A stretch of DNA of 64,000 nt from Winogradskyella ludwigii (lineage in GTDB: Bacteria; Bacteroidota; Bacteroidia; Flavobacteriales; Flavobacteriaceae). The stretch is from the NCBI RefSeq assembly GCF_013403985.1, contig NZ_JABFDF010000001.1, forward strand, positions 930,001-994,000, given 5' to 3'. Position numbers and translations under genes: made by a program. The notes under the pieces were generated by a model. That model was not told where the DNA came from. It saw nothing but the letters and a program-made list of their open reading frames with translations, and made no database searches. This document shows positions 26,854 to 36,863 of the stretch, one piece after another (positions within the stretch are counted from its first letter, which is position 1; each line of letters starts with the position of its first letter).

Positions 26854-27052
26854 CTGAATGCTATATGAATATTGTTTTTTTATAATTAATTTCTATTCAT
26901 TAGCAAATCCCTAAAACAAGAACACAATTTTATTAGTGTGATTATACATTTTTACATTTACCTACACTATTTGTAAAAACCGTCTTTCACATTTATACGT
27001 ATATGTATACGAGTTCTAAAATATGTTGTCTTAAAAACTAATCCCTAAATAG

Positions 27053-27083
27053 TGTAAAAGGCTTTATCCCTAAACCTTTTACA
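27053..27083 (+). promoter_or_regulatory. hairpin in the leader of the CheB/CheR hybrid gene
   Basis: TGTAAAAGG (27053-27061) pairs with CCTTTTACA (27075-27083), ending 10 bases before the ATG at 27094. ATCCCTAAA occurs twice around it (near 27041 and 27066). This could be an operator or an mRNA structure that limits translation. Confidence 0.4.
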
Positions 27084-27093
27084 AGAACATAAA

Positions 27094-30000
27094 ATGAAAA
27101 AGAAAAACCCCAAATTTTACGTGGTTGGCATTGGTGCATCAGCTGGAGGCCTAGATGCTATTCAAAACTTATTTGATCATCTTCCAAGCGATACAGGAAT
27201 GGCATTTATAATCATTCAACACCTTTCTCCTGATTTTAAGAGTTTAATGCCAGAATTGCTTAGTAAGCATACCAAAATGCCCATTTTCACGGCAGAAGAC
27301 AAACAAACTATTAATCCTAACTGTATTTACTTAAATCAAAGAAGTAAAAACTTACATGTAAAGGGTTCTGAGCTTTATTTGTTAGACAAAGGCCCTAAAC
27401 ACAATCTTAACTTACCAATAGATATCTTTTTTCACACTTTAGGAGAAGAATATAAAGAACACTCTATAGGTGTAATTCTATCTGGAACAGGATCTGATGG
27501 TTCTAGAGGAATTAAAACTATAAAAGAAGGTGGAGGAACTATAATTGTTCAGGACCCTGCGTCTGCACAGTTTGATGGAATGCCTAATTCTGCTATTTCA
27601 ACCAACACTGTAGATTACATTTTAAATCCGCAAAAAATAGCTGAAATATTACATAAAAATCCAACGAGCAGACCTCTGTTACAAGAAGATTTTAACAAAC
27701 ACCCCTCTAACGAAACTTTAATTAACGATATACTTACTATTGTTTATAAGCACTCTGGAATAGATTTTAGAGAATATAAAAAGAATACGCTTTTGAGAAG
27801 AATTGAAAAACGTATGAATATAAACAATATTGAACATGTGTTTGATTATGCTACCTTCTTATCAAGCAATGTTACTGAGCAACAATCACTTCAAGAAGAT
27901 TTTCTAATTGGTGTCACTCGTTTTTTTAGAGATACAGAGGCTTTTAAAAGTTTAAAAGATAACGTTATACCAGAAATTTGCAAGAACAGAAATAGCGAAA
28001 GTACCATTCGTGTTTGGATTGCTGGTTGTTCTACAGGAGAAGAAGTGTATTCCCAGGCTATTTTAATAGATAATTACTTAAGAACGCATCAATTAAACCT
28101 TGATTTTAAAATATTTGCAACAGATATAGATCCAAGAGCACTTGCTATTGCTGGTTTGGGTGTATATCACGTAAATATTATAAATGAAATTGAAAAGCCA
28201 TACTTAGATCAATATTTTATTAAAAATGGTGATAAAATTCAAATTATAAAACGCATTAGAGAAAAGATTGTATTCTCTAATCATAACCTAATTAAAGATC
28301 CTCCATTTATAAGAATGGATCTTATTTCTTGTAGAAATTTACTTATCTATTTTGATAGTAATATACAAAAAAAGGTAATGTTCAATTTTCAATTTGCCTT
28401 AAATCAATTTTCTTATTTATTTCTAGGTAATAGTGAGTCGTTAGGAGAAACAGCTAAACTTTTTAAAACCATAGATGTAAAATGGAAAATATTCCAAAAC
28501 ATTTCACCTGCAAAACAAATACCATCTCACAGCTCTAATTTAGATAGAATAACAACACTTGCTTATAAATACCCTGAAATACCAAGAAGCGTTCCATCTC
28601 TAAACATAAAGGAAAATCCAGAATTAATTTTTCATAAATATTTAAGTCAAAAATTTAGTCCAGCTTCTATTTTTATAGATCAAGATTTCAATATTCTATT
28701 TATAAATGGTGATGCAGGCAAACGATTATCACATGGTTCTGGCCTTTTTCAGAATAATTTATTAAAAATGGTAAATACTGATATCGCTGTAATTATTAGA
28801 AGCGGTATTAGAAGGGTTGAAGCCACAAAACAAGATATTGTTATTGAAGGCGTCATGAATGAAACGGCAAGTCAGACGTATTCTTTCGACTTGAACTTTC
28901 ATCAAGTAAAAGACTATGATAATTTAAATAAATGTTATTTAATTGAATTTAGTAATGATGTAATTTTATCGGAAAGCATACCTTTAATCATAGATACTAT
29001 TAATTTAGATGAGGTATCCAATCAACGGCTCGAAGACTTAGAAACCGCTCTTAAAATAGCTAAAACAGAATTACAAAATGCTATTGAAGAATTAGAAACA
29101 AGTAACGAAGAGTTGCAATCTTCTAATGAAGAGTTAATGGCATCTAACGAAGAACTTCAGAGTACAAATGAAGAACTTCAATCTGTAAATGAAGAACTGT
29201 ATACTGTAAATACAGAAATGCAGGAAAAAAACAAAGAGCTTACCAATTTAAATAACGATATAACCAACTTACTGGACAATACGGCAATCGCGACGTTATT
29301 TTTAGATACAGATTTACGCATTAGAAAATTTACTCCTGCTCTTAAAGAGGTCTTTAATTTAGACGAAGTAGATCTAGGACGAACATTATCTAGCTTTACC
29401 TCTAATTTTAGAGAAGAAACAAGAAACTCAATTATTGAAGATTCTAAATTTGTTTTAGACAAATTAAAGGTCGTTGAAAGGCAAGTAAAAGATCAAAACG
29501 AAAATTACTACCTATTACGTATTAGTCCTTTTATTACTGCGAATAAAATAATTAATGGTGTTGTAATTACATTAAACAATATAAACAAACTTAAAGAAAT
29601 AGAGCTTAAACTTGTTGATACAGGTATAAAATACCATAAATTATTTGAAAACCTTAATGAAGGTTTTATGCACGCAAAAATTATTACAAATAATAAAGGC
29701 GAGCCTATAGATTGGGAATACATTGATGTAAATCCTGCTTTCGAAAAAATAATCAATTTAAAAAATGACGATATTGTAGGTAAACGCGTTTCTACCATTC
29801 ATCCGGATGTAAAAAATGATCCGAATGATTGGTTACCTAAATATGGAAAAACAGCACTCTCAGGTATAAATCAAACCTTTGAAGCCTATATTGCTTCTAC
29901 AGATAAATATTATTTAGTAAATATATTCTCTCCTAAGGAAGGAGAATTTGCAGGTACAATTTCAGATTTCACAGAGCTTAAAAATAAAGAAGAAGCACTG

Positions 30001-31530
30001 AGTAAAAGTGAAGCGGAACTAAATAGAGTTCAAGAATTAACTCATGTAGGAGGTTGGTATCTAGATCTAATTACAGACAAAGTTATTTGGACTGAACAAT
30101 TGTATAAAATGTATGGTTTAGACCCTAATTTACCACCACCAGATTATAAAGAACAGATTAAAATCTTTTCGAAAGACAGCTGGTTAACGCTATCTAATGC
30201 CGTAGAAAAAGCTCAGAAGTTTGGGACCCCTTATGAATTAGAATTAAACCTCTCTAAAGATAATGGAGATTTGGTATGGATTAAGGCACAAGGAGAAGCG
30301 GTAAAAAATAAAGTAGGCGATATTATTGCCTTAAGAGGCGCTGCTCAAGATATTACAAGACAAAAACTATCAGAATCAGAACTTATAAACGCGAAAAAAC
30401 TAGCAGAAGAAGCAAATCTTCACAAAAATTATTTTCTCGCTAATATGAGTCATGAAATTAGAACACCAATGAATGGAGTTCTAGGATTTTCAGAATTATT
30501 AAAAAATGATAGTTTAACTAAAGATGAGCGTTTCAAATATCTTGAAATTATAGATGGAAACTCTAAACAACTTCTTAACTTAATAGACGATATTATAGAT
30601 ATTGCAAAAATAGAATCTAACGAGCTAAAAGTAACTTTTAAAGACTGTAACGTCTCTACACTTATTAAAAATTTAGAGATTACTTACAATCAATTAAAAA
30701 TTGCAAAACATAAAAAAGATATTGACTTTAAAACTCATATCCCTGTTGAAGATTTACGTATTGTAACTGATGGACAACGACTTCAACAAGTTGTTTCTAA
30801 CCTTTTAAATAATGCTCTAAAGTTTTCTGAAAAAGGAGAAATTTCATTTGGTTTTAATGTCAATGAAAAGGACATTAAATTCTTTGTTAAAGACAACGGA
30901 ATGGGTATTAAGAAAAGTAAACAAATAGAAATATTTGAACGCTTTAAACAACTCAATTATGAAAGTAATGCCAAATATGGTGGTACAGGTCTAGGTCTTA
31001 CTATTTGTAAAGGAATCCTAACACTTTTAGGAGGAGATATTAATGTAACCTCAGAAGAAAACGAGGGAACGTTGTTTGAGTTTACTATACCTATAAAATA
31101 TGCGAAAGCAGATGCAGAATTAGAACAAGCTGTGTTACCTAAGAGAAAAGACTTTTTAAATAATAGAACCATTTTAATTGCTGAAGACGACTCTTTAATA
31201 AGACTATTATTTAAAATAGTACTTAAAGATACTGGAGCTCAAGTTTTATTTGCTAAAACAGGTAAAGAAGCTGTAGACATATACTCTACAACAGAAGGCA
31301 TAGATATTGTCTTACTAGACATTAGAATGCCTGTTATGAGCGGTATTGAAGCCATAGAAAAGATTTTAAAAATTGATCCTAATGCTAAAATTATCATGCA
31401 AACAGCTTACTCCATGCCAGATGAAAAAGAAAAGTGTTATAAGAAAGGGTGCTTAGGTTTTCTATCTAAGCCAATTATTAAAGACGAGCTTTATGCAACC
31501 TTAAATAAATATATTAATATAGAAGACTAA
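27094..31530 (+). CDS. CheB-CheR-PAS-histidine kinase-receiver hybrid
   Basis: A 1478-residue cytoplasmic signalling protein. Domains in order: CheB methylesterase (about 5-190; Ser in IGASAGGLDA, His in IIQHLSPDF, Asp in SGTGSDGSRG), CheR methyltransferase (about 210-460; VWIAGCSTGEEVYS binds SAM), a coiled coil (about 645-720) built from ELQSxNEEL repeats, three PAS-like domains (about 725-1095), HisKA with His in MSHEIRTPMNG (about 1120), HATPase with DNGMGI and GGTGLGLTI (about 1230-1335), and a receiver domain with Asp in VLLDIRMP (about 1407) and a C-terminal Lys in FLSKP. There are no chemoreceptors nearby, and flavobacteria of this type normally lack flagellar chemotaxis, so it probably works as a stand-alone sensor kinase. 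Confidence 0.93.
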   Translation: MKKKNPKFYVVGIGASAGGLDAIQNLFDHLPSDTGMAFIIIQHLSPDFKSLMPELLSKHTKMPIFTAEDKQTINPNCIYLNQRSKNLHVKGSELYLLDKGPKHNLNLPIDIFFHTLGEEYKEHSIGVILSGTGSDGSRGIKTIKEGGGTIIVQDPASAQFDGMPNSAISTNTVDYILNPQKIAEILHKNPTSRPLLQEDFNKHPSNETLINDILTIVYKHSGIDFREYKKNTLLRRIEKRMNINNIEHVFDYATFLSSNVTEQQSLQEDFLIGVTRFFRDTEAFKSLKDNVIPEICKNRNSESTIRVWIAGCSTGEEVYSQAILIDNYLRTHQLNLDFKIFATDIDPRALAIAGLGVYHVNIINEIEKPYLDQYFIKNGDKIQIIKRIREKIVFSNHNLIKDPPFIRMDLISCRNLLIYFDSNIQKKVMFNFQFALNQFSYLFLGNSESLGETAKLFKTIDVKWKIFQNISPAKQIPSHSSNLDRITTLAYKYPEIPRSVPSLNIKENPELIFHKYLSQKFSPASIFIDQDFNILFINGDAGKRLSHGSGLFQNNLLKMVNTDIAVIIRSGIRRVEATKQDIVIEGVMNETASQTYSFDLNFHQVKDYDNLNKCYLIEFSNDVILSESIPLIIDTINLDEVSNQRLEDLETALKIAKTELQNAIEELETSNEELQSSNEELMASNEELQSTNEELQSVNEELYTVNTEMQEKNKELTNLNNDITNLLDNTAIATLFLDTDLRIRKFTPALKEVFNLDEVDLGRTLSSFTSNFREETRNSIIEDSKFVLDKLKVVERQVKDQNENYYLLRISPFITANKIINGVVITLNNINKLKEIELKLVDTGIKYHKLFENLNEGFMHAKIITNNKGEPIDWEYIDVNPAFEKIINLKNDDIVGKRVSTIHPDVKNDPNDWLPKYGKTALSGINQTFEAYIASTDKYYLVNIFSPKEGEFAGTISDFTELKNKEEALSKSEAELNRVQELTHVGGWYLDLITDKVIWTEQLYKMYGLDPNLPPPDYKEQIKIFSKDSWLTLSNAVEKAQKFGTPYELELNLSKDNGDLVWIKAQGEAVKNKVGDIIALRGAAQDITRQKLSESELINAKKLAEEANLHKNYFLANMSHEIRTPMNGVLGFSELLKNDSLTKDERFKYLEIIDGNSKQLLNLIDDIIDIAKIESNELKVTFKDCNVSTLIKNLEITYNQLKIAKHKKDIDFKTHIPVEDLRIVTDGQRLQQVVSNLLNNALKFSEKGEISFGFNVNEKDIKFFVKDNGMGIKKSKQIEIFERFKQLNYESNAKYGGTGLGLTICKGILTLLGGDINVTSEENEGTLFEFTIPIKYAKADAELEQAVLPKRKDFLNNRTILIAEDDSLIRLLFKIVLKDTGAQVLFAKTGKEAVDIYSTTEGIDIVLLDIRMPVMSGIEAIEKILKIDPNAKIIMQTAYSMPDEKEKCYKKGCLGFLSKPIIKDELYATLNKYINIED

Positions 31531-31561
31531 TCTATTTTATAAACAAGTTATAATTTAACTC

Positions 31562-31594
31562 AAAAAGTCAGCTCAATGAGCTGACTTTTTTTTT
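31562..31594 (+). terminator. rho-independent terminator after the hybrid kinase
   Basis: Arms 31562-31575 and 31577-31590 (core GTCAGCTCA / TGAGCTGAC) around one central base, followed by a T run. Confidence 0.9.
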
Positions 31595-31625
31595 AAAAAA
31601 CCAATTTAAATTATCATATAAAAAA

Positions 31626-31658
31626 AACACTCATCCAAATCAAGTTCAGATGAGTGTT
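31626..31658 (-). terminator. terminator of the lipoprotein gene
   Basis: AACACTCATC (31626-31635) and GATGAGTGTT (31649-31658) form a perfect 10-bp stem. On the minus strand it is followed by a run of T residues (plus-strand A tract 31621-31627). Confidence 0.8.
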
Positions 31659-31692
31659 AAGAAGCTAAATAACCAACCAAATTTAGCTTCTT
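31659..31692. repeat. second hairpin over the lipoprotein stop codon
   Basis: Perfect 12-bp stem, arms 31659-31670 and 31681-31692 (AAGAAGCTAAAT and its complement), 10-base loop. It covers the stop codon at 31683-31685 and directly abuts the terminator hairpin. Confidence 0.7.
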
Positions 31693-32624
31693 GTATTTTC
31701 TCTAGTATTTTCTACTTTCTTAGTTTTACGTTTACGTTTTTTTAATCGTTCTTCTGTTTTATCAGATTTTCCTTCTTCTGCAGATTCTCTGTAATAAGCA
31801 ATGTAATTACGACCGTTAAACTTATAAACTGTTCCAGAGTTTGAATGAAACAACTCTATCTTACTATCATTAATAACGGTGAGTTCGAAGAATTCATTGT
31901 CAAAGAAATCATAATCTAATGTTAATGTTTTTAGATACATATTTCCAGAGACATCTCCCACTCCATAATCCCCTGTAAAATCCCAAAAAAGATTATTGAT
32001 ATTATTTACACCAGCATCTTGAGAACTTCTAAAGGTATCATCATTACCTCCTGATAAAAACTGTAAATAGTTTTCGTTATCAAAATCATTTAAAGCACCA
32101 AAATTACTCGTATATGTTTTTTCCCAAGCTTCGTATTCTTGTAAGAAATAATGGATATTATCATAAAACACATAGTCGTAATCGAAATTAGATTTCTGAT
32201 AACCATTTAAAAAGTAAGATGTATCGTTAAATGGATTGTATAATTCAATGGTATTATTATCTATCTGGTAAACATCAAAACTATCAAAACCATCAATAAT
32301 GTGGTTTACATCCAAAATCATATCATAAGCATTATAACTTCCTATTTCTACACCGTAACCATTTCCTTGATTTCCAATTCCAACAAGGTTATTATTAGCA
32401 TACATACGACCATTAATAAAAGATACTGTAAACGCTATTTGTAAAAACGGTGTTTCGCTATAACCTTGGGTAGCGTTAATATCTACGTACCATAAATCAT
32501 AAGAATTTAATAACTGATTTAACGAAATTGTAGGCTCATCTATATAAGCTGTTTCCTCTACATAACATGATGTAAATAATGTGGCAACAAATGCAAATCC
32601 TAATAGTAGTTTTAAATTTCTCAT
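31683..32624 (-). CDS. hypothetical lipoprotein with a basic C-terminal tail
   Basis: A 313-residue protein with a lipoprotein signal peptide: hydrophobic residues 5-17 and the lipobox LFTSC with the acylated Cys at about residue 20. The mature part is rich in Asp, Asn, Tyr and Phe, with alternating short strands (YKFNGRNYIAYYRES near 275), and looks like a secreted beta-rich protein. The last 30 residues are sharply different, strongly basic (a KKRKRKTKK cluster). I do not recognise the family. It is divergent from the T9SS gene and ends in two adjacent hairpins. Confidence 0.72.
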   Translation of the reverse strand: MRNLKLLLGFAFVATLFTSCYVEETAYIDEPTISLNQLLNSYDLWYVDINATQGYSETPFLQIAFTVSFINGRMYANNNLVGIGNQGNGYGVEIGSYNAYDMILDVNHIIDGFDSFDVYQIDNNTIELYNPFNDTSYFLNGYQKSNFDYDYVFYDNIHYFLQEYEAWEKTYTSNFGALNDFDNENYLQFLSGGNDDTFRSSQDAGVNNINNLFWDFTGDYGVGDVSGNMYLKTLTLDYDFFDNEFFELTVINDSKIELFHSNSGTVYKFNGRNYIAYYRESAEEGKSDKTEERLKKRKRKTKKVENTRENTRS

Positions 32625-32780
32625 AATCTAACGGTTTTAAGGTTATATGAGTGTAGTTTCAAAAGGCGTGCCAAAATATCGATGATGTATGGTCTTAAAT
32701 TAGTATCAATGCTTCCAATAAGAACCTTTTATAAAAAGAAATTGGTTCATTTGTAAAGAACAATCCTTTAAAACTATATT

Positions 32781-34502
32781 ATGAAAAAGAAAATTACCCT
32801 CTTATGCATTAGCCTTTGTGTTGCATTAATTTGTGAAGCTCAAACCGTAGAATGGCACCAAAAATTTGGTGGGTATTCAGAAGACGTAATGCTATCTGTT
32901 GCAACAGATAATAATGACAATACTTATACAACTGGTTATTTTGCAGAAACTTCTACTTTTGGCACAGTTACCTTAAGCGGTTTAGGTTTCTTTAATGGGT
33001 TTGTAACAAAAACTGATAGCGCTGGAAATGTCTTATGGGCAAAATCATTGGCTCAACCAGATGATAGTGATATTGACCCTTATCATTCTGTAATACCTAA
33101 AAGTATTTCTGTAGACTTAAATGGCAATGTCATTATTGTCGGTTATTTTGATGCTGGAGAATTTGATGCCAATCCTGGTTCTGAAGAATATATTCTAAGT
33201 TCTACAAATTATGAAATGTTTATTGTAAAATTAGATACTAATGGAAACTTTATCTGGGCAACTTCTTTTGGAGCAACCGATGATTCTTTTGAGAGTATAA
33301 CTGATGTTGGCACAGACAGTAATGGAGACATATATGTAACAGGATATTTTAGTAGTACAATATCAATTGCTCATGCTGCAGGAACTTCATCTATTACAAG
33401 CAGCGGATACTCTGATATATTTGTTTTAAAATATGCTTCTGAAGGTTATTATGTTTGGATGTACAGTGCTGGAGGTACAGACTTTGACTTGGGTATGAGC
33501 ATAGATGTAACACCAACAGGTGATTCTTATATTACTGGGCAATATAGAGAAACGGCTACTTTTTACACGCCTATGTTTGGTCCTGGTGCAATTACCCTAA
33601 GTACTACCGCTAACTACAGAGGTTTATTTGCTCTAAAACTAGATGCATCAGGTAATTACCAAAATGCAATTAAAGTTGGCGAAGCCCAATCTGAATGCAT
33701 CGGAACTGCAATTGCTGTTGACACTAATAATGACGCTTATGTAACTGGGTATTATGGAGGTGTTTTAACATCTAATGAAGGCACCACGGATCAATTAACC
33801 ATTGATTCTGATGGCAATTATGAAGCTTTTATTGCAAAAATTAACTTCACTAATGAAAACACCGTTTGGATTAAAGAGATTGATGGAGGTACAGAATCAA
33901 ATTTTGGTTACGGCATAGATACAGATTCTAACAACAATGTTTATGCTACCGGTTTCTTTAGTGCATCAATAACAGTTGGTGGTTACACACTAAATAAACA
34001 AACTACCCATATTTTTGATAGTTATTTATTAAAAATAAATAGCTCAGGAGCATTTATAGGAGCATATCAATTTGGAGCTCTAAACGCAATAGAGACTCAA
34101 CCTATAACCGTAGACACTAATGACAATATTATAGTTGCTGGATCCTTTAGAGAAACTGCAGATATTAGTCCTTTTTCAACTGAGAACTTACAAATTACAT
34201 CTTCTGGATTTAGAGATAATTACCTTTTTAAAATTGCCCAAGGTAATTTATTAAGCATAACAGATAATAGCATTAACAATACCCTTAAAGTGTATCCAAA
34301 CCCTGTAGATGACATTCTTTACATAACTAGTCAGCAGCCAATACTTTCTGAAAACTACACCATTTTTGATGTAAACGGTAAATTAATTTTATCAGGTAAA
34401 TTACTATTTAATAATGAAATCAATATCAGCCATTTAAAAGGTGGATTTTATTTTTTATCATTAAATGAAAGTTATCAAACTTTTAAAATTTTAAAAAAAT
34501 AA
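32781..34502 (+). CDS. secreted SBBP beta-propeller protein with a T9SS sorting domain
   Basis: A 573-residue protein with a signal peptide (residues 1-20) and repeated SBBP/beta-propeller units, seen as recurring blocks of the type TDSNGDIYVTGYFSSTISI, TNNDAYVTGYYGG and DSNNNVYATGFFSASITV across residues 40-480. The last 80 residues are a type A C-terminal sorting domain (LKVYPNPVDDILYITSQ through GFYFLSLNE and a basic KILKK end), which directs export through the type IX secretion system and attachment to the cell surface. Its ligand is unknown. The AraC-type gene follows after 65 bp. Confidence 0.88.
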   Translation: MKKKITLLCISLCVALICEAQTVEWHQKFGGYSEDVMLSVATDNNDNTYTTGYFAETSTFGTVTLSGLGFFNGFVTKTDSAGNVLWAKSLAQPDDSDIDPYHSVIPKSISVDLNGNVIIVGYFDAGEFDANPGSEEYILSSTNYEMFIVKLDTNGNFIWATSFGATDDSFESITDVGTDSNGDIYVTGYFSSTISIAHAAGTSSITSSGYSDIFVLKYASEGYYVWMYSAGGTDFDLGMSIDVTPTGDSYITGQYRETATFYTPMFGPGAITLSTTANYRGLFALKLDASGNYQNAIKVGEAQSECIGTAIAVDTNNDAYVTGYYGGVLTSNEGTTDQLTIDSDGNYEAFIAKINFTNENTVWIKEIDGGTESNFGYGIDTDSNNNVYATGFFSASITVGGYTLNKQTTHIFDSYLLKINSSGAFIGAYQFGALNAIETQPITVDTNDNIIVAGSFRETADISPFSTENLQITSSGFRDNYLFKIAQGNLLSITDNSINNTLKVYPNPVDDILYITSQQPILSENYTIFDVNGKLILSGKLLFNNEINISHLKGGFYFLSLNESYQTFKILKK

Positions 34503-34567
34503 TAACTAAAACAGACATTCTTGAGGTAATTTTTGGATTCAACGCATAACCTTTCTATATTCGAAGT

Positions 34568-35761
34568 ATGTATAGTTGGGAAATGTTTATCGATTTCTTT
34601 TTAATCGCAGGAATGTCTTTCTTAGCGTTCTTAATTCTTATACTTATAAAATCTAAAGTTCATTTTTCAAAAACTATACTGAACATATTTTTTATAAACG
34701 CCTTTTTCTTTTTACTCTATTACTACTCTTATCTCCACAAAATTAGAATTACGGGAGGTATTGCTATACTTTTTGGTCATGGAGTTGGTTACCTTTTAGG
34801 ACCCTCTTTTTTGTATTTGGTTAAATCCTTAGTGTTTTCTAAAGAGAAAATTTTAAAACCCTATCTAAAGAGTCTCATTCCTTTTGCCTTAGTTTTTGTG
34901 TTTTGTAATGTGCCACTATTCATTGCAATGACTACAGATTATTTTGATAGTTATCACAACCTTTATATTACATTAGAGATTCCATTTAATATCTTAGAAA
35001 ATATATTCATCATTTTTTACATTTTTAAAACGCTTAAATTTTTAAATCGTTTAAAAATATCCATACAAGAAAATTATGCCAATCTATCGTCACAAAATCT
35101 TCAGTGGTATAAACATTTTATAATTGGATTTTTAATCATTGTGATTATAGATTCGCTACTTAGTGTTTACGAATTCTTTTTTACAGTAGATTTATGGAAT
35201 ATTGGTACCGTTATCGCCTTTATGTTATTCTTCCTATATCTTTATTTGGGTTATAAGGGATTATATCAAGCTCAAATTCTTATTCCAAGCTTTCTATTAG
35301 ACCAATTAGATGAAACTCAAACATCTTTTAAAGATCCTATTTTAGACACTGATACTACAACAGAAAAGGAAAAAACAATAGTTAGGCAACTCGATAGCTT
35401 AAAGCCTCTAGAAATTGAAAATTTAAAACAAAAACTACACGTACTTTTAACAGAAGATAAAGTGTATCTCAATGAGGATCTTAATCTAACTCAACTTTCC
35501 GAGTACATGGATATTTCTAACAAAAAACTATCTGAATTACTAAATCATCATTTAAATACTAATTTTTACGATTTAATTAATGAATACCGCATTAATGCCA
35601 TTAAGCAACGATTTGAAAATGGTGATGCTGAAAAATACACTATTATTTCTATAGCCTATGATGCCGGTTTTAAGTCTAAAGCCAGTTTTTATAGAATTTT
35701 TAAGCAAAAAGAAGGGATCTCACCCTCTAATTATAATAAAAAATTTCAGGAAGTATCCTAA
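34568..35761 (+). CDS. membrane-anchored AraC family regulator
   Basis: A 397-residue protein with seven or so hydrophobic helices in residues 5-240 and a cytoplasmic C-terminal AraC-type DNA-binding domain (about 300-395). The two helix-turn-helix units are NLTQLSEYMDISNKKLSELLNHHL and TIISIAYDAGFKSKASFYRIFKQKEGISPSNY, the latter the family signature. Such 7TM-AraC proteins are common in Bacteroidota, where they couple an envelope signal to transcription; the signal here is unknown. The T9SS cargo gene just upstream is a plausible target or partner. Confidence 0.88.
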   Translation: MYSWEMFIDFFLIAGMSFLAFLILILIKSKVHFSKTILNIFFINAFFFLLYYYSYLHKIRITGGIAILFGHGVGYLLGPSFLYLVKSLVFSKEKILKPYLKSLIPFALVFVFCNVPLFIAMTTDYFDSYHNLYITLEIPFNILENIFIIFYIFKTLKFLNRLKISIQENYANLSSQNLQWYKHFIIGFLIIVIIDSLLSVYEFFFTVDLWNIGTVIAFMLFFLYLYLGYKGLYQAQILIPSFLLDQLDETQTSFKDPILDTDTTTEKEKTIVRQLDSLKPLEIENLKQKLHVLLTEDKVYLNEDLNLTQLSEYMDISNKKLSELLNHHLNTNFYDLINEYRINAIKQRFENGDAEKYTIISIAYDAGFKSKASFYRIFKQKEGISPSNYNKKFQEVS

Positions 35762-35826
35762 ATATCTTACCGCACTTTAAGAGACAATACTTAGTCCTTT
35801 AAAACTAAATTTCACATTATTTTGAC

Positions 35827-35834
35827 TATTTTTG
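35827..35834 (+). promoter_or_regulatory. -7 promoter element of gpsA
   Basis: TATTTTTG, matching TAnnTTTG, 24 bp before the ATG at 35859. Confidence 0.7.
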
Positions 35835-35858
35835 ATATAGAAAAATGACACAATCACT

Positions 35859-36860
35859 ATGAGTGACACCACAAAATATGCTGTATTTGGCGCAGGAAGT
35901 TGGGCAACAGCCATTGTAAAAATGCTTTGCGAAAATTTAGATGAAGTTGGTTGGTACATGCGAAGTGTTTATGCTAAGGAACATATCCTAAAAGAAAAAC
36001 ATAATCCCAGTTATTTAAGTTCTGTAGAGTTTCATACAGAGCAATTAAAACTTAGCAACGATATTAACGAAATTGCAGATTGGGCAGATGTCCTTATTTT
36101 TGTGATTCCATCTGCGTTTATGCATTCCGAATTAGAAAAACTCACTACAGATATTAGTAAAAAGACTATAGTTTCTGCCGTAAAAGGTATTATGCCAGAA
36201 ACCGGAAAATTAGTTGGTGAGCATTTTCATGATGCCTATAATATTCCTTTCGAAAACATTGCAGTTATCGCTGGTCCTTGTCATGCAGAAGAGGTCGCAC
36301 TTGAGCGTTTATCGTATTTAACCATAGCTTGTGACGATACTAAAAAAGCACAAGCCATAGCAGATAATTTAGCAAGCGATTATATTAAAACAAAAACTAG
36401 TGACGATGTTATTGGCATTGAATACGCAGTTATGCTAAAAAATATTTACGCTATTGCTGCTGGAATAGCTCATGGTTTAGGCTACGGAGATAATTTTCAA
36501 AGTGTATTAATGAGTAATTCTATTCGTGAAATGAAGCGTTTTATTAAAAAGATGCATAAGATGAAACGTAATATTAATAACTCGGCTTATTTAGGAGATT
36601 TATTAGTAACGGGTTATTCTGTATTTTCTAGAAACCGCATGTTTGGAAATATGATTGGCAAAGGCTACACCGTAAAATCTGCACAAATGGAAATGAATAT
36701 GGTTGCAGAAGGTTATTACGCCACAAAAAGTGCCTTTGAATTAAACAAAAAGAATAAAAAGAAAACGCAACTCCCTATAATAAATGCAGTTTATGATATT
36801 TTATATGAAGGGAAAGATGCTAAAAAAACATTTAAAAAATTAGTTGATAAGCTGGATTAA
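35859..36860 (+). CDS. gpsA: NAD(P)-dependent glycerol-3-phosphate dehydrogenase
   Basis: Makes sn-glycerol 3-phosphate from dihydroxyacetone phosphate for phospholipid synthesis. The 333-residue protein opens with the dinucleotide-binding FGAGSWATAIVKML, followed by VSAVKGIMPETGKL and AVIAGPCHAEEV, and has the catalytic Lys in EYAVMLKNIYAIAAGIAHGLGYGDN near residue 190. Length is normal. It is monocistronic from its own promoter, and its stop codon is directly followed by copy 2 of a dispersed palindromic element. Confidence 0.94.
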   Translation: MSDTTKYAVFGAGSWATAIVKMLCENLDEVGWYMRSVYAKEHILKEKHNPSYLSSVEFHTEQLKLSNDINEIADWADVLIFVIPSAFMHSELEKLTTDISKKTIVSAVKGIMPETGKLVGEHFHDAYNIPFENIAVIAGPCHAEEVALERLSYLTIACDDTKKAQAIADNLASDYIKTKTSDDVIGIEYAVMLKNIYAIAAGIAHGLGYGDNFQSVLMSNSIREMKRFIKKMHKMKRNINNSAYLGDLLVTGYSVFSRNRMFGNMIGKGYTVKSAQMEMNMVAEGYYATKSAFELNKKNKKKTQLPIINAVYDILYEGKDAKKTFKKLVDKLD

Positions 36861-36863
36861 CTA

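Larger units (their letters stand above)
26388..27093. other. 706-bp region between the TlpA-like gene and the CheB/CheR hybrid gene
   Basis: Holds a perfect inverted repeat (26435-26474), a -7 element (26568-26575), a doubtful 86-codon frame (26593-26853) and a hairpin with interleaved direct repeats just before the next start (27043-27083). From 26854 to 27040 I see no gene and no strong motif. Confidence 0.6.
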
